From assembly GCA_963846565.1 (NCBI GenBank), contig CAWJWL010000005.1, positions 1,674,001 to 1,738,000 of the forward strand: DNA of 64,000 nt, written 5' to 3'. The stretch is from WHSW01 sp963846565. GTDB taxonomy: Bacteria > Actinomycetota > Thermoleophilia > Solirubrobacterales > 70-9. The notes under the pieces are model-generated. The model did not search any database. It was not told the DNA's origin and was given only the letters and a program-made list of their open reading frames with translations. Made by a program: the position numbers and the translations under genes. Of the stretch, positions 17,494-27,066 are shown one piece after another; the first letter of the stretch is position 1, and every line of letters starts with the position of its first letter.

Positions 17494-17507
17494 TTTGATG
17501 TGTCAAA
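17494..17507. promoter_or_regulatory. Candidate operator palindrome in the divergent ygfZ / oxidase region
   Basis: An inverted repeat TTTGA-TGTG-TCAAA lies 9 bp before the multicopper oxidase ATG in a local AT-rich patch. It overlaps a TTGACA on the minus strand (17501-17506), and TATTAT lies at 17513-17518 on the plus strand. The DtxR-type regulator at 19840 is a plausible binder, since such proteins use short palindromes, but this is inferred from position only. Confidence 0.45.
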
Positions 17508-17516
17508 CTCCATATT

Positions 17517-18632
17517 ATGAGTGAGCAAAAACCTCACGGGGAGGCGGCCGACAAGCGCGGCCTCAGCCGCCGCCGCCTGCTCGCCGGCAGCGTCATCGCC
17601 GCTCCGGCGGTCGCGCTCCTGCACGAGACCATTCCGCACTCGGGTCTCCATGCCGCGCTCGGCGGCGAGGCGCATCCGTCGGCAAGCGCCGCCACCGCGG
17701 GCCACGCGGCCCACGGCGTTCCCGCGCACGCGAACGGGCTCGGAACCGCCGGTCCCGTCTTCCGCGGCAACGGCCAGGTCGACCACGACGCGAACGGCTT
17801 CAACCCCACCGAGATCCTGCGCGATTTCGACTACGGGAAGACCACGCGGCTCGCGAGCGGCCGAGTCCTCCGCGAGTGGAGCATCGTCTCCGGGGACAAG
17901 GAGATCGAGGTCGCGCCGGGGGTCAAGTTCCCGGCCTGGACCTATCAGGGCCGGGTCCCGGGCCCGACACTCCGCTGCACCGAGGGCGAGCTGCTGCGGA
18001 TCCGGTTCACCAACGGGTCCGCGCACCCCCACACGATCCACTTCCACGGCCTCCACCCCTCGGGGATGGACGGCATCCCGGGCGTCGGCGACGGGATCAT
18101 CCTGCCGGGCAAGTCGACCGTCTACGAGTTCAACGCGGAGCCCTTCGGCCTCCACCTCTACCACTGCCACGTCGCGCCGCTCGCCGAGCACATCGCCCGC
18201 GGCATGTACGGGACCTTCATCATCGATCCGAAGCAGGGGCGGCCGGAGGCGGACGAGATGGTGATGGTCCAGCATGGCTACAACACCACCTTCGACGCCG
18301 CCGGCAACCAGCTCTACGCCGTCAACGGGATCCCGTTCCACTACATGTACGACCCGATCCGGGTCAAGCGCGACGAGCTCGTCCGCATCTACCTCGTCAA
18401 CGCGCTCGAGTACGACCCGATCAACTCGTTCCACATCCACGGGAACTTCTTCGACTACTACCCGACGGGGACCCGGCTCGAGCCGACCGAGTTCACCGAC
18501 ACGGTGATCCAGGGCCAGGCGCAGCGCGGGATCTGCGAGATGACGTTCCCCAACTCCGGGCCGTTCATGTTCCACGCCCACAAGACCGAGTTCGCGGAGC
18601 TCGGGTGGATGGGCTTCTTCGAGGTCGACTGA
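17517..18632 (+). CDS. Tat-exported multicopper oxidase (two-domain type)
   Basis: A 371-residue protein. The N-terminus has a twin-arginine signal, LSRRRLLAGSVIAAPAVAL, followed by a long His/Ala linker. Copper motifs: HFH at residues 175-177, HCHVAPLAEH at 216-225 (type 1 copper Cys217 with flanking His), HIH at 306-308, and HAH at 353-355. Only the first domain carries the type 1 Cys; the second ends in FMFHAHKTEFAELGWMGFFEV without it. Family members oxidise metals or phenols with O2; here the following ZIP and DtxR genes suggest a metal substrate such as Mn(II) or Fe(II), which is inference. The next gene begins 2 bp after the stop. Confidence 0.85.
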   Translation: MSEQKPHGEAADKRGLSRRRLLAGSVIAAPAVALLHETIPHSGLHAALGGEAHPSASAATAGHAAHGVPAHANGLGTAGPVFRGNGQVDHDANGFNPTEILRDFDYGKTTRLASGRVLREWSIVSGDKEIEVAPGVKFPAWTYQGRVPGPTLRCTEGELLRIRFTNGSAHPHTIHFHGLHPSGMDGIPGVGDGIILPGKSTVYEFNAEPFGLHLYHCHVAPLAEHIARGMYGTFIIDPKQGRPEADEMVMVQHGYNTTFDAAGNQLYAVNGIPFHYMYDPIRVKRDELVRIYLVNALEYDPINSFHIHGNFFDYYPTGTRLEPTEFTDTVIQGQAQRGICEMTFPNSGPFMFHAHKTEFAELGWMGFFEVD

Positions 18633-18634
18633 TC

Positions 18635-19840
18635 GTGGAGGCGCGAACCGAGACGGTCGGGGGCGGGCCGCTCGCCGGGGTTCCCGTCTGGGGCCTCGCG
18701 CTCGGGACCGGCGCGATCATCGCGGCGGTCCTCATCATCCTCGCGCTCGTCGGCGGCGACAGCCTTCCAGAGCGGCTCGGCCCGCCGGTCGAGGAACTGG
18801 CGGTCGAGCGCACGGTTCTCGAGCCGAACCGGATCGATGTCAGCGTCCGCAACACCGGGCCCGACGAGGTCACGATCGCGCAGGCGATCGTCAACGACGC
18901 CTACGTCGACTTCACCGGCGGCGAGCAGGCGATCGGTCGCCTGTCCTCGGAGACGCTCTCGCTCGTCTATCCCTGGCAGGAGGGGCAGCCGTACCTGATC
19001 TCGCTTGTGAGCTCGACCGGCGCCGTGATCGAGCACGAGATTCCGATCGCGGTCGAGACGCCCAAGGCCGACGGCGACCTCTTCGGTCTGATGGCGCTTC
19101 TCGGTCTGTACGTCGGCGTGATCCCGGTGGCGCTCGGGATGCTGCTGCTGCCGGCGATGCGGCGCTTCAAGTCCGACTGGATTCGCGTCCTGATGGCGCT
19201 CACCGTCGGCCTGCTTGCCTTCCTCGCGGTCGACGCGACCCTCGAGGGCGTCGAGCTCGCGGGCGAGTCGGGCGGCGCTTTCGGCGGCGCCGAGTTGCTC
19301 TTCCTGGGGGCCGGCTTGGCCTATCTGGCGCTGACCGCGATCGATCGCGCTCTGGTCGGCCGGCGCGACCGGGCCGGCGCGACCGCGGGCTCCGGCGGCC
19401 GCCTCGCGCTGATGATCGCGCTCGGGATCGGCCTCCACAACCTCGGCGAGGGGCTCGCGATCGGTTCGGCGTACGCGATCGGAGAGCTCGCGCTCGGTGC
19501 CTTCCTCGTCGTCGGCTTCGCGATCCACAACACCACGGAGGGCTTCGCGATCGTCGCGCCGATGGCGGGTGAGCGGCCCTCGATCCGGCGCCTGCTCGCG
19601 CTCGGGCTGATCGCCGGCGCCCCGGCGATCCTCGGGGCGGTGATCGGCGCCACCGTCAACAACGGCGAGCTCTCGGTCTTCCTCCTCGGAGTTGGCGTCG
19701 GCGCGATCGTTCAGGTGATCGTCCAGATCGCCCCCGCGATGCGCGACAAGGCCGGACGCCTGCTCGACACCGCCACGGCGTCCGCGATCGCGGCCGGCGT
19801 ACTCGCCTTCTACCTCACCGGCCTCCTGATCTCGGTCTGA
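18635..19840 (+). CDS. ZIP-family metal transporter with extra N-terminal extracytoplasmic domain
   Basis: A 401-residue membrane protein. Residues 12-42 are a first membrane segment (GLALGTGAIIAAVLIILALV); residues about 45-145 form a soluble beta-rich domain (IDVSVRNTGPDEVTIAQAIV), not usual in ZIPs. From residue 150 onwards about eight membrane segments follow. The ZIP metal motifs are HNLGEG (His268, Asn269, Glu272) and HNTTEG (His298, Asn299, Glu302), in two consecutive segments as in ZIP TM4 and TM5. It would import divalent metal. GTG 18635 is 2 bp after the oxidase stop, and its stop overlaps the next start by one base (TGATG), so the three genes are surely one operon. Confidence 0.85.
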   Translation: MEARTETVGGGPLAGVPVWGLALGTGAIIAAVLIILALVGGDSLPERLGPPVEELAVERTVLEPNRIDVSVRNTGPDEVTIAQAIVNDAYVDFTGGEQAIGRLSSETLSLVYPWQEGQPYLISLVSSTGAVIEHEIPIAVETPKADGDLFGLMALLGLYVGVIPVALGMLLLPAMRRFKSDWIRVLMALTVGLLAFLAVDATLEGVELAGESGGAFGGAELLFLGAGLAYLALTAIDRALVGRRDRAGATAGSGGRLALMIALGIGLHNLGEGLAIGSAYAIGELALGAFLVVGFAIHNTTEGFAIVAPMAGERPSIRRLLALGLIAGAPAILGAVIGATVNNGELSVFLLGVGVGAIVQVIVQIAPAMRDKAGRLLDTATASAIAAGVLAFYLTGLLISV

Positions 19841-20556
19841 TGGCGCACTCCGGCTTCAGACGCGATCGCGACGCCACCAACACGGAGGCGATCGAGGACT
19901 ACGCGAAGGCGATCTACGAGCTCGAACGGCGGGCGGCTGGGCCGGTCGGCACCTCGGCGCTGGCCGAGCGGCTCGGCGTCTCGCCCGGCACCGTGACCGC
20001 GATGATCAAGCGCCTCGCCGAGCAGGGCCTCGCCGAGCACGAGCCCTATCGCGGCGTCTCACTGACGACGCCGGGGGAGCGCGTCGCCCTCGAGGTGATC
20101 CGCCACCACCGCCTGATCGAGGCCTATCTGTCCGAGGCGCTTGGGATGCCGTGGGATCGCGTCCACGACGAGGCGGAGGTGCTCGAGCACTACATCTCCG
20201 AGGAGCTCGAGGGGCTGATGTCGGCGGCGCTCGGGCATCCCGAGTTCGATCCCCACGGCGACCCGATCCCGGACGCGCACCTCGAGCTGGGCCACGAGAC
20301 CGCGCTCGAGCCGCTCGCCGACCTGGAGCCGGGCGAGCGCGGCGTGCTCACACGCGTGTCCGATTCCGAGCCCGAGATCCTCCGCTACCTGGACGAGCGC
20401 GACATCCGCCCCGGGGTCGAGCTCGAGGTGACCGACAAGGGACCACTCGGCGAGCCGCTAACCGTCGTTTGCGACGGGAGAAGCCACGTGGTGGCCGGCG
20501 AGCTACCCCGGCGGATGCTGATGCGGAGGGTCGCCGGAGCTGCCTCGCCGGGGTGA
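19840..20556 (+). CDS. DtxR-family metal-dependent repressor with MntR-type ligands
   Basis: A 238-residue regulator. The winged HTH (TSALAERLGVSPGTVTAMIKRL) is at residues 38-60. The metal and dimer domain includes HHRLIEAYLSEALGMPWDRV and HDEAEVLEHYIS. A C-terminal FeoA/SH3-like domain starts near residue 165. Aligned with DtxR by eye, Met10 of DtxR is Asp (in EDYAKAIY) and Cys102 is Glu (in DEAEVLEH), the Asp/Glu combination that marks Mn-sensing MntR; MntR Glu11 is Lys here. This suggests Mn(II) sensing but is not proof. It is the last gene of the oxidase-ZIP operon and probably controls it. Confidence 0.88.
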   Translation: MAHSGFRRDRDATNTEAIEDYAKAIYELERRAAGPVGTSALAERLGVSPGTVTAMIKRLAEQGLAEHEPYRGVSLTTPGERVALEVIRHHRLIEAYLSEALGMPWDRVHDEAEVLEHYISEELEGLMSAALGHPEFDPHGDPIPDAHLELGHETALEPLADLEPGERGVLTRVSDSEPEILRYLDERDIRPGVELEVTDKGPLGEPLTVVCDGRSHVVAGELPRRMLMRRVAGAASPG

Positions 20557-20679
20557 TCTCGACGCGGTATGCGCAGGGGAAGGGCTCGGCGCCGTTCTGC
20601 GCCGCCGCAGCGATGGACCCGACGCCGCCTCGCATTCCTGGACGGTGAAGCGCAAGGAGCGCAAGTAGGATCGACGTCG

Positions 20680-21042
20680 ATGGCGCTCGCTGAGGACTTC
20701 CAATCGATCCTCGACTCGCTCCCGGATGACTGGACCGACATCGTCTGCGACCTCCGCATCGACGACGAGGACCAGTACGTCGACGCGGCCGTGCTGATGA
20801 CGCAGATCAACGCGCAGCCGTATTCGAAGGCCGAATGGCACTGGCGGATCAACGTCGCCCACACCTTCGGCCACGCAGCCGCCGCCGAAACCGTGTGGGG
20901 CACGCTCAAACTGCTCGACCAGGAGGGGATCCCCGGCCAGTTGGTCGTCCGCGATTTCCACGAGGGGCGCGCCGAGGTCGTGCAGATGTGGGGCCGGCCC
21001 GAGTCGGTGCGCCGCGAGTTCCGTGCCCGGCGCTCGCTCTAG
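20680..21042 (+). CDS. Conserved hypothetical protein
   Basis: A 120-residue acidic protein when started at ATG 20680. It opens with DDWTDIVCDLRIDDEDQYVDAA and continues with NAQPYSKAEWHWRINVAHTFGH, giving a likely ferredoxin-like or ACT-like alternation of strands and helices. I do not recognise the family. It lies 123 bp after the DtxR gene and 51 bp before the pyrophosphatase; it may belong to either transcript. Confidence 0.55.
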   Translation: MALAEDFQSILDSLPDDWTDIVCDLRIDDEDQYVDAAVLMTQINAQPYSKAEWHWRINVAHTFGHAAAAETVWGTLKLLDQEGIPGQLVVRDFHEGRAEVVQMWGRPESVRREFRARRSL

Positions 21043-21093
21043 CGACGGTGGATCAACGACGCTGCGCGACACCTGATCGCGGATGATGTACGC

Positions 21094-22746
21094 GTGAGCG
21101 ACTCCGGTCAGAGGTCGAAGGGGCGGATCTACGTCAGCGGACACCGCAACCCCGACCTCGACTCGATCGCTTCCGCGATCGGCTACGCAGAGCTCAAGGG
21201 CCGTATCGACGCGAGCAGCGAGTACGTGCCGATCCGGCTGGGCGAGGTCAACGCGCAGACGTCCTGGGCGCTCGAGCAAAGCGGCGCGGCCGAGCCGGAG
21301 CTGATGAACCACGTCTTCCTCCGCGTCAGGGATGTGATGCGGGAGGAGTTCCCGGTCGCCGGCGACGACGAGCCCGTGCGCTCGGTCGGGCGGACGATGG
21401 CGCGCGAGGAGCTCGACATCGTCCCGATCGTCGACGAGGGCGGAACGCTGATCGGAGTGATGACCGAGCGCGCCCTCGCGCATCGCTATATCCGCGAGTC
21501 GCGCAAGACGTCGAGCCTCGTCGACGCTCCGACCTCGGTCGCGAAGATCGTCGAGGTTCTCGAGGGTGAGCTCGTGGCGGGTGAGGACCGGATGGTCGAA
21601 GGCCGGGTCTGGGTCCACTCGATCGACCCGGAGCATGCGGAGAGCAAGATCAGCCCCGGTGACGTGGTGATCGTCGGCAACCGCGACGACGCCCAGCGGC
21701 AGGCGCTCGACCTCGGCGCCGTCCTGCTGATCGCGTCGAACGGCGTTCGGCCCGTTGCCGAGATCCTCGCCCTCGCGGATGAGAGCGACGCGTGCGTCGT
21801 CGTCAGCCCGCTCGACAGCTACGTCTCCAGCCGCATGGTCACGCTCGCGGCGCCGTGCCGGGCCCTCGCCGACACCGAGCCCGTGACCGTCGACCGCGAC
21901 GACCTCGTCTCCGAGATCTCAGACCAGATCAAGGACGTCCATTATCGAGCGGCGATCGCCGTCGACCGGGCCGGCCGGCCGGTGGGCCTCATCACCCGCT
22001 CGGATCTCGTCTCGCCGCAGCCGCGCAGGGTGATCCTCGTCGACCACGCAGAGCAGGCGCAGAGCGTGCCTGGGATCGAGCAGGCGGAGATCATCGAGAT
22101 CCTCGACCATCACCACATCGGCTCGATCGAGACGCGCGTGCCGGTGACCGCAACCTTCGATCCGGTGGGATCGACGGCGACGCTCGTGGTCGAGCGCTTC
22201 CGCCAGAACGGGATGGAGCCGAGCAGGTCGGCGGCGACGATGCTGCTCGCCGCGGTGCTCTCCGACACGGTGCTGCTCAACTCGCCGACGACCACCGCGC
22301 GGGACCGCAGCGTCGTCGAGTTCCTCGAGCGGGCCATCGGCGTCCTCGCGGAGGAGTTCGGATCGGAGATGTTCGAAGCGGGATCCGACGTCACGGGCGT
22401 GCCCGCCGACGAGATCGTCGGCCGCGACACGAAGGAGTACGCCCTCTCCAACGGCGGCACGATCGCGATCGCGCAGATCGAGGTCGTGGGAGGGGCGCTC
22501 GCCGACCGCACCGAGGAACTGCAGACGGGACTCGAGCGGATGCGGGCGGCCCACGACTATGCGATCGCGGTGCTGATGGTCACCGACATCGTCGGCAAGG
22601 GCACGGACCTGCTCGTCGCCGGCGATTCCGGGCCGGTCGAGCGGGCCTTCGACGAGCAGCTGTCGAACGGCGCCATGCGCCTCCCGGGCGTCATGAGCCG
22701 CAAGAAGCAGGTGGCGCCGCCGCTCCTCGGAGCCTTCGGCGAGTAG
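21094..22746 (+). CDS. ppaC: Family II (manganese-dependent) inorganic pyrophosphatase with CBS and DRTGG domains
   Basis: A 550-residue enzyme of the DHH superfamily that hydrolyses pyrophosphate. Residues 1-65 start the DHH domain (GRIYVSGHRNPDLDSIASAI). The insert at about 70-290 holds two CBS motifs separated by a DRTGG-like domain (SSLVDAPTSVAKIVEVLEGE), the arrangement of nucleotide-regulated PPases. The DHH domain resumes with ILVDHAEQAQSVPG and EILDHHHIGSI, and the DHHA2 domain ends with PGVMSRKKQVAPPL, whose SRKK loop binds substrate. The family uses Mn or Co, which fits the Mn-type regulator next door. GTG 21094 starts it. Confidence 0.9.
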   Translation: MSDSGQRSKGRIYVSGHRNPDLDSIASAIGYAELKGRIDASSEYVPIRLGEVNAQTSWALEQSGAAEPELMNHVFLRVRDVMREEFPVAGDDEPVRSVGRTMAREELDIVPIVDEGGTLIGVMTERALAHRYIRESRKTSSLVDAPTSVAKIVEVLEGELVAGEDRMVEGRVWVHSIDPEHAESKISPGDVVIVGNRDDAQRQALDLGAVLLIASNGVRPVAEILALADESDACVVVSPLDSYVSSRMVTLAAPCRALADTEPVTVDRDDLVSEISDQIKDVHYRAAIAVDRAGRPVGLITRSDLVSPQPRRVILVDHAEQAQSVPGIEQAEIIEILDHHHIGSIETRVPVTATFDPVGSTATLVVERFRQNGMEPSRSAATMLLAAVLSDTVLLNSPTTTARDRSVVEFLERAIGVLAEEFGSEMFEAGSDVTGVPADEIVGRDTKEYALSNGGTIAIAQIEVVGGALADRTEELQTGLERMRAAHDYAIAVLMVTDIVGKGTDLLVAGDSGPVERAFDEQLSNGAMRLPGVMSRKKQVAPPLLGAFGE

Positions 22747-22755
22747 AAGCACCGA

Positions 22756-22805
22756 ACGTTCCGCCCGTCTCTTCGGGCCTCGCCCCCGGGGAGGGCCGGG
22801 TCAGG
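22756..22805. repeat. Intergenic 50-bp repeat, copy A, between convergent genes
   Basis: This segment, starting ACGTTCCGCCCGTCTC and ending GGGAGGGCCGGGTCAGG, matches the segment 24681-24730 with roughly 80% identity and one small indel each way. It sits 9 bp after the pyrophosphatase stop and reaches the 3' end of the convergent gene, so a terminator role is likely. Confidence 0.6.
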
Positions 22806-23759
22806 TCAGGGCTCCGGGAAGGTGTCGCTCACGTCGATCTGCCGCTCGACGATGCCCTGCTCGAGGTCCCAGGCGGCCCAGTCCTCGAGCACCGCACGGT
22901 CCAGGTCCACGGGCGGGGTGAACGCGTCCGCCTCGAGCAGCGCGTCGAGCTGGGCGCGCTGCTCGTCGCGGTCGAGCTCGGGAACGCCCTCGATCAGCTC
23001 GTCGAGAGCGCCCTCCGGGTCGGCGGGAACTGCCTCATAGCCGGCGGCGATCGCCTCCAGGGCGTCATCGACGAGCTGACGGTCTTCCGCCAGCGTCTCC
23101 TCGCCGGTCACGATGACGAGCTCGGGGTATCGAGGCGCGCCGTGGTCGTCGACACGGAACTCCCGTGTCGGCACGCCGAGGCCCCGCAGCGCGACGCCCT
23201 CGGCGTTCCAGAAGGCGGTCGCCGCGTCGACCTTGCCGGCCGAGAGGGCAGCGATCGAGTCGAAGCCGATCGTCACCCGCTCGACGGCGGAGGGATCGAC
23301 CCCACTGTCTGAGAGCACCGCATCGAGGACCGCGTCGTCGGAGGGCAGGCCGGTGACGCCGACGGTGCCGCCCTCGAGGTCCGCGGGCGAGGCCGTTTGT
23401 GCGCCGTCGCCGGCGATGACTGCGGCCAGTGGGCGCTGGACGACCGCTCCGACGCCGACGACTGGGATCCCGCGCTGGCGCGCGATCGCAAGATCGTGGA
23501 TGTCGAGGATCGCGAGGTCGGCGCGGCCGGCGGCGAGGAGCTTCGGGGCGTCAGTGGATGCCGAGGGCTCTTGGATCGTGAGGTCGATGCCGTGCTCGGC
23601 GAACGGCGCCACGTAGATCCCAGCGTGGACGGCGTTCGGCTGGAAGTCCAAGGCCAGGGTCGCCTCTCGCGAGGCGCCCGGTTCCGCACCGTCATCGCCG
23701 CAGGCCGTGAGCGCCAGGCAGGCGATGACGGCCGCCAGCAGCGCGACGACCCTTGCCAT
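22806..23759 (-). CDS. Orphan NMT1/THI5-type ABC substrate-binding lipoprotein
   Basis: A 317-residue lipoprotein. The signal peptide ends in the lipobox LALTAC (Cys20). The mature part is a class F-type binding protein: ATLALDFQPNAVHAGIYVAP at the start is the opening of the ThiY/NMT1-like family, whose members bind pyrimidine, aromatic or sulfonate-type ligands; LEGGTVGVTGLPSDDAVLDA and AGKVDAATAFWNAEG follow. No permease or ATPase gene is near, so it may work with a transporter elsewhere. No thiamine riboswitch was recognised in the region in front of it. Confidence 0.8.
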   Translation of the reverse strand: MARVVALLAAVIACLALTACGDDGAEPGASREATLALDFQPNAVHAGIYVAPFAEHGIDLTIQEPSASTDAPKLLAAGRADLAILDIHDLAIARQRGIPVVGVGAVVQRPLAAVIAGDGAQTASPADLEGGTVGVTGLPSDDAVLDAVLSDSGVDPSAVERVTIGFDSIAALSAGKVDAATAFWNAEGVALRGLGVPTREFRVDDHGAPRYPELVIVTGEETLAEDRQLVDDALEAIAAGYEAVPADPEGALDELIEGVPELDRDEQRAQLDALLEADAFTPPVDLDRAVLEDWAAWDLEQGIVERQIDVSDTFPEP

Positions 23760-23793
23760 CTCCGCCGGGACGGTACAGGCGGGCCGTCACGAA

Positions 23794-23817
23794 CACGGGC
23801 ACGGGCACGGGCACGGC
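23794..23817. repeat. Short tandem repeat (CACGGG)n
   Basis: Four consecutive hexamers, three of CACGGG and a last CACGGC, lie in the divergent gap between the binding-protein gene and the aquaporin gene. It is low-complexity and could vary in copy number between strains. Confidence 0.6.
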
Positions 23818-23888
23818 GCATGACGCCGCCAGAACCCGTAGCCTGCCGCCCGCATCGCCTGTAGCCAAGCCTAGGAGGAGTTAGACAA

Positions 23889-24677
23889 GTGCAGGATCGA
23901 GGGCTCGCCGCCTACATCTCGGAGCTGATCGGGACGCTGTTTCTCGTCTTCGTCATCGGAGTCGTCGTCTCGCTCTACGTGTCGACCGATCCCGCCGCGC
24001 AGACGGGCTCCGACTTCGCCGTCGTCGGGCTCACCCATGCCTTCGTGCTCTTCGGCTTGATCATCGCCTTCGGGCAGGTCAGCGGTGGGCACTTCAACCC
24101 CGCGGTGACAATGGCCGCCGCGTTCCTGCGCCGGATCGACCCGGTCGATGCCGTCGTCTACATCCTCGCTCAGCTTTCCGGCGCCGTCCTCGGCGCCCTC
24201 ATGGTCAAGGGCCTCCTCCTCGATGAGGGCCGCGCCACCGACTACGGGGCCGCCAAGATCAGCGACCTCATCAGTGGCTCGTTCGCCGGCTTCGTCGTCG
24301 AGGGTCTCGGCACCTTCCTGCTCGTGCTCGTGATCTGCGCGGTCGCGCTCAATCCGCGCGCCCGCCAGGAGTGGGCGCCGTACGTGATCGGCACCACGCT
24401 CGGCTTCGCGGTGATGATCTTCGGTCCACTCACGGGCGGCTCGTTCAACCCGGCCCGCTGGTTCGGCCCGGCCCTGATCGGCGACGCCTTCGGCGGCTTC
24501 GAAAACGTCTGGCCTTACGTGCTCGGCCCGATCGTCGGCGCCATCGTCGCGTTCGGCGTCTACCGCTTCATCATCGCCGGCCCGCAGTACGCGGAGGGCG
24601 CGGAGCCGCCGACCTCGGACGCCAGGGCCGTCTCGCAGGCGATCACGGACGCCGAGGTCCGCGAGAGGAACAAATAA
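23889..24677 (+). CDS. Aquaporin / MIP-family channel
   Basis: A 262-residue integral membrane protein with six predicted membrane helices. Both NPA boxes of the MIP family are present: GGHFNPAVT at about residue 62 and GGSFNPARW at about residue 184. It would conduct water or small uncharged solutes; the filter residues do not let me decide between aquaporin and glycerol facilitator. GTG 23889 is preceded by a strong GGAGGAG at 23874-23880. The C-terminal tail is hydrophilic. Confidence 0.9.
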   Translation: MQDRGLAAYISELIGTLFLVFVIGVVVSLYVSTDPAAQTGSDFAVVGLTHAFVLFGLIIAFGQVSGGHFNPAVTMAAAFLRRIDPVDAVVYILAQLSGAVLGALMVKGLLLDEGRATDYGAAKISDLISGSFAGFVVEGLGTFLLVLVICAVALNPRARQEWAPYVIGTTLGFAVMIFGPLTGGSFNPARWFGPALIGDAFGGFENVWPYVLGPIVGAIVAFGVYRFIIAGPQYAEGAEPPTSDARAVSQAITDAEVRERNK

Positions 24678-24680
24678 CGC

Positions 24681-24730
24681 ACGTTCCGTCCGCCTCCTCG
24701 GCTTCGCCTCCGGGGACGGACGGGTTTAGG
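24681..24730. repeat. Intergenic 50-bp repeat, copy B, with strong hairpin
   Basis: The second copy of the element at 22756-22805, here 3 bp after the aquaporin stop. CCGTCCG-C-CTCC (from 24686) pairs with GGGG-A-CGGACGG (to 24723), a 12-position stem with one mismatch and one G-U pair. It probably terminates the aquaporin transcript. Confidence 0.6.
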
Positions 24731-24743
24731 TGCCGGCTGAGCT

Positions 24744-24759
24744 GAGCCCGTAAGGGCTC
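24744..24759 (+). terminator. Small hairpin before fbiC
   Basis: A perfect 6-bp stem GAGCCC-GTAA-GGGCTC followed by TTCGG lies 18 bp before the fbiC start. It may be a second terminator of the aquaporin gene or a leader hairpin of fbiC. Confidence 0.4.
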
Positions 24760-24777
24760 TTCGGTAGGTTCACTGGC

Positions 24778-27003
<2,226 letters not shown>

Positions 27004-27008
27004 CCCCG

Positions 27009-27053
27009 CGAGACGGGACTTCGGGGTGCATATAACCCACAACCTTCGTCTCG
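27009..27053. repeat. Palindromic element with TATATAA-like core, copy 1
   Basis: Outer arms CGAGACG (27009-27015) and CGTCTCG (27047-27053) flank a core GGGGTGCATATAACCCACAA. The 32 bp from 27023 match 41967-41998 at 30 positions. It lies 13 bp upstream of the alcohol dehydrogenase start and could hold its promoter and an operator. Confidence 0.6.
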
Positions 27054-27066
27054 GTGGGAAAAGGTG

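Noticed and set aside
23794..23817. CACGGG tandem repeats as a CRISPR or operator array
   Set aside because: Units are contiguous hexamers without spacers, so this is simple low-complexity DNA.
23760..23888. Thiamine riboswitch in front of the NMT1/THI5-type protein
   Set aside because: Neither the CUGAGA nor the matching downstream core of the TPP aptamer is present.
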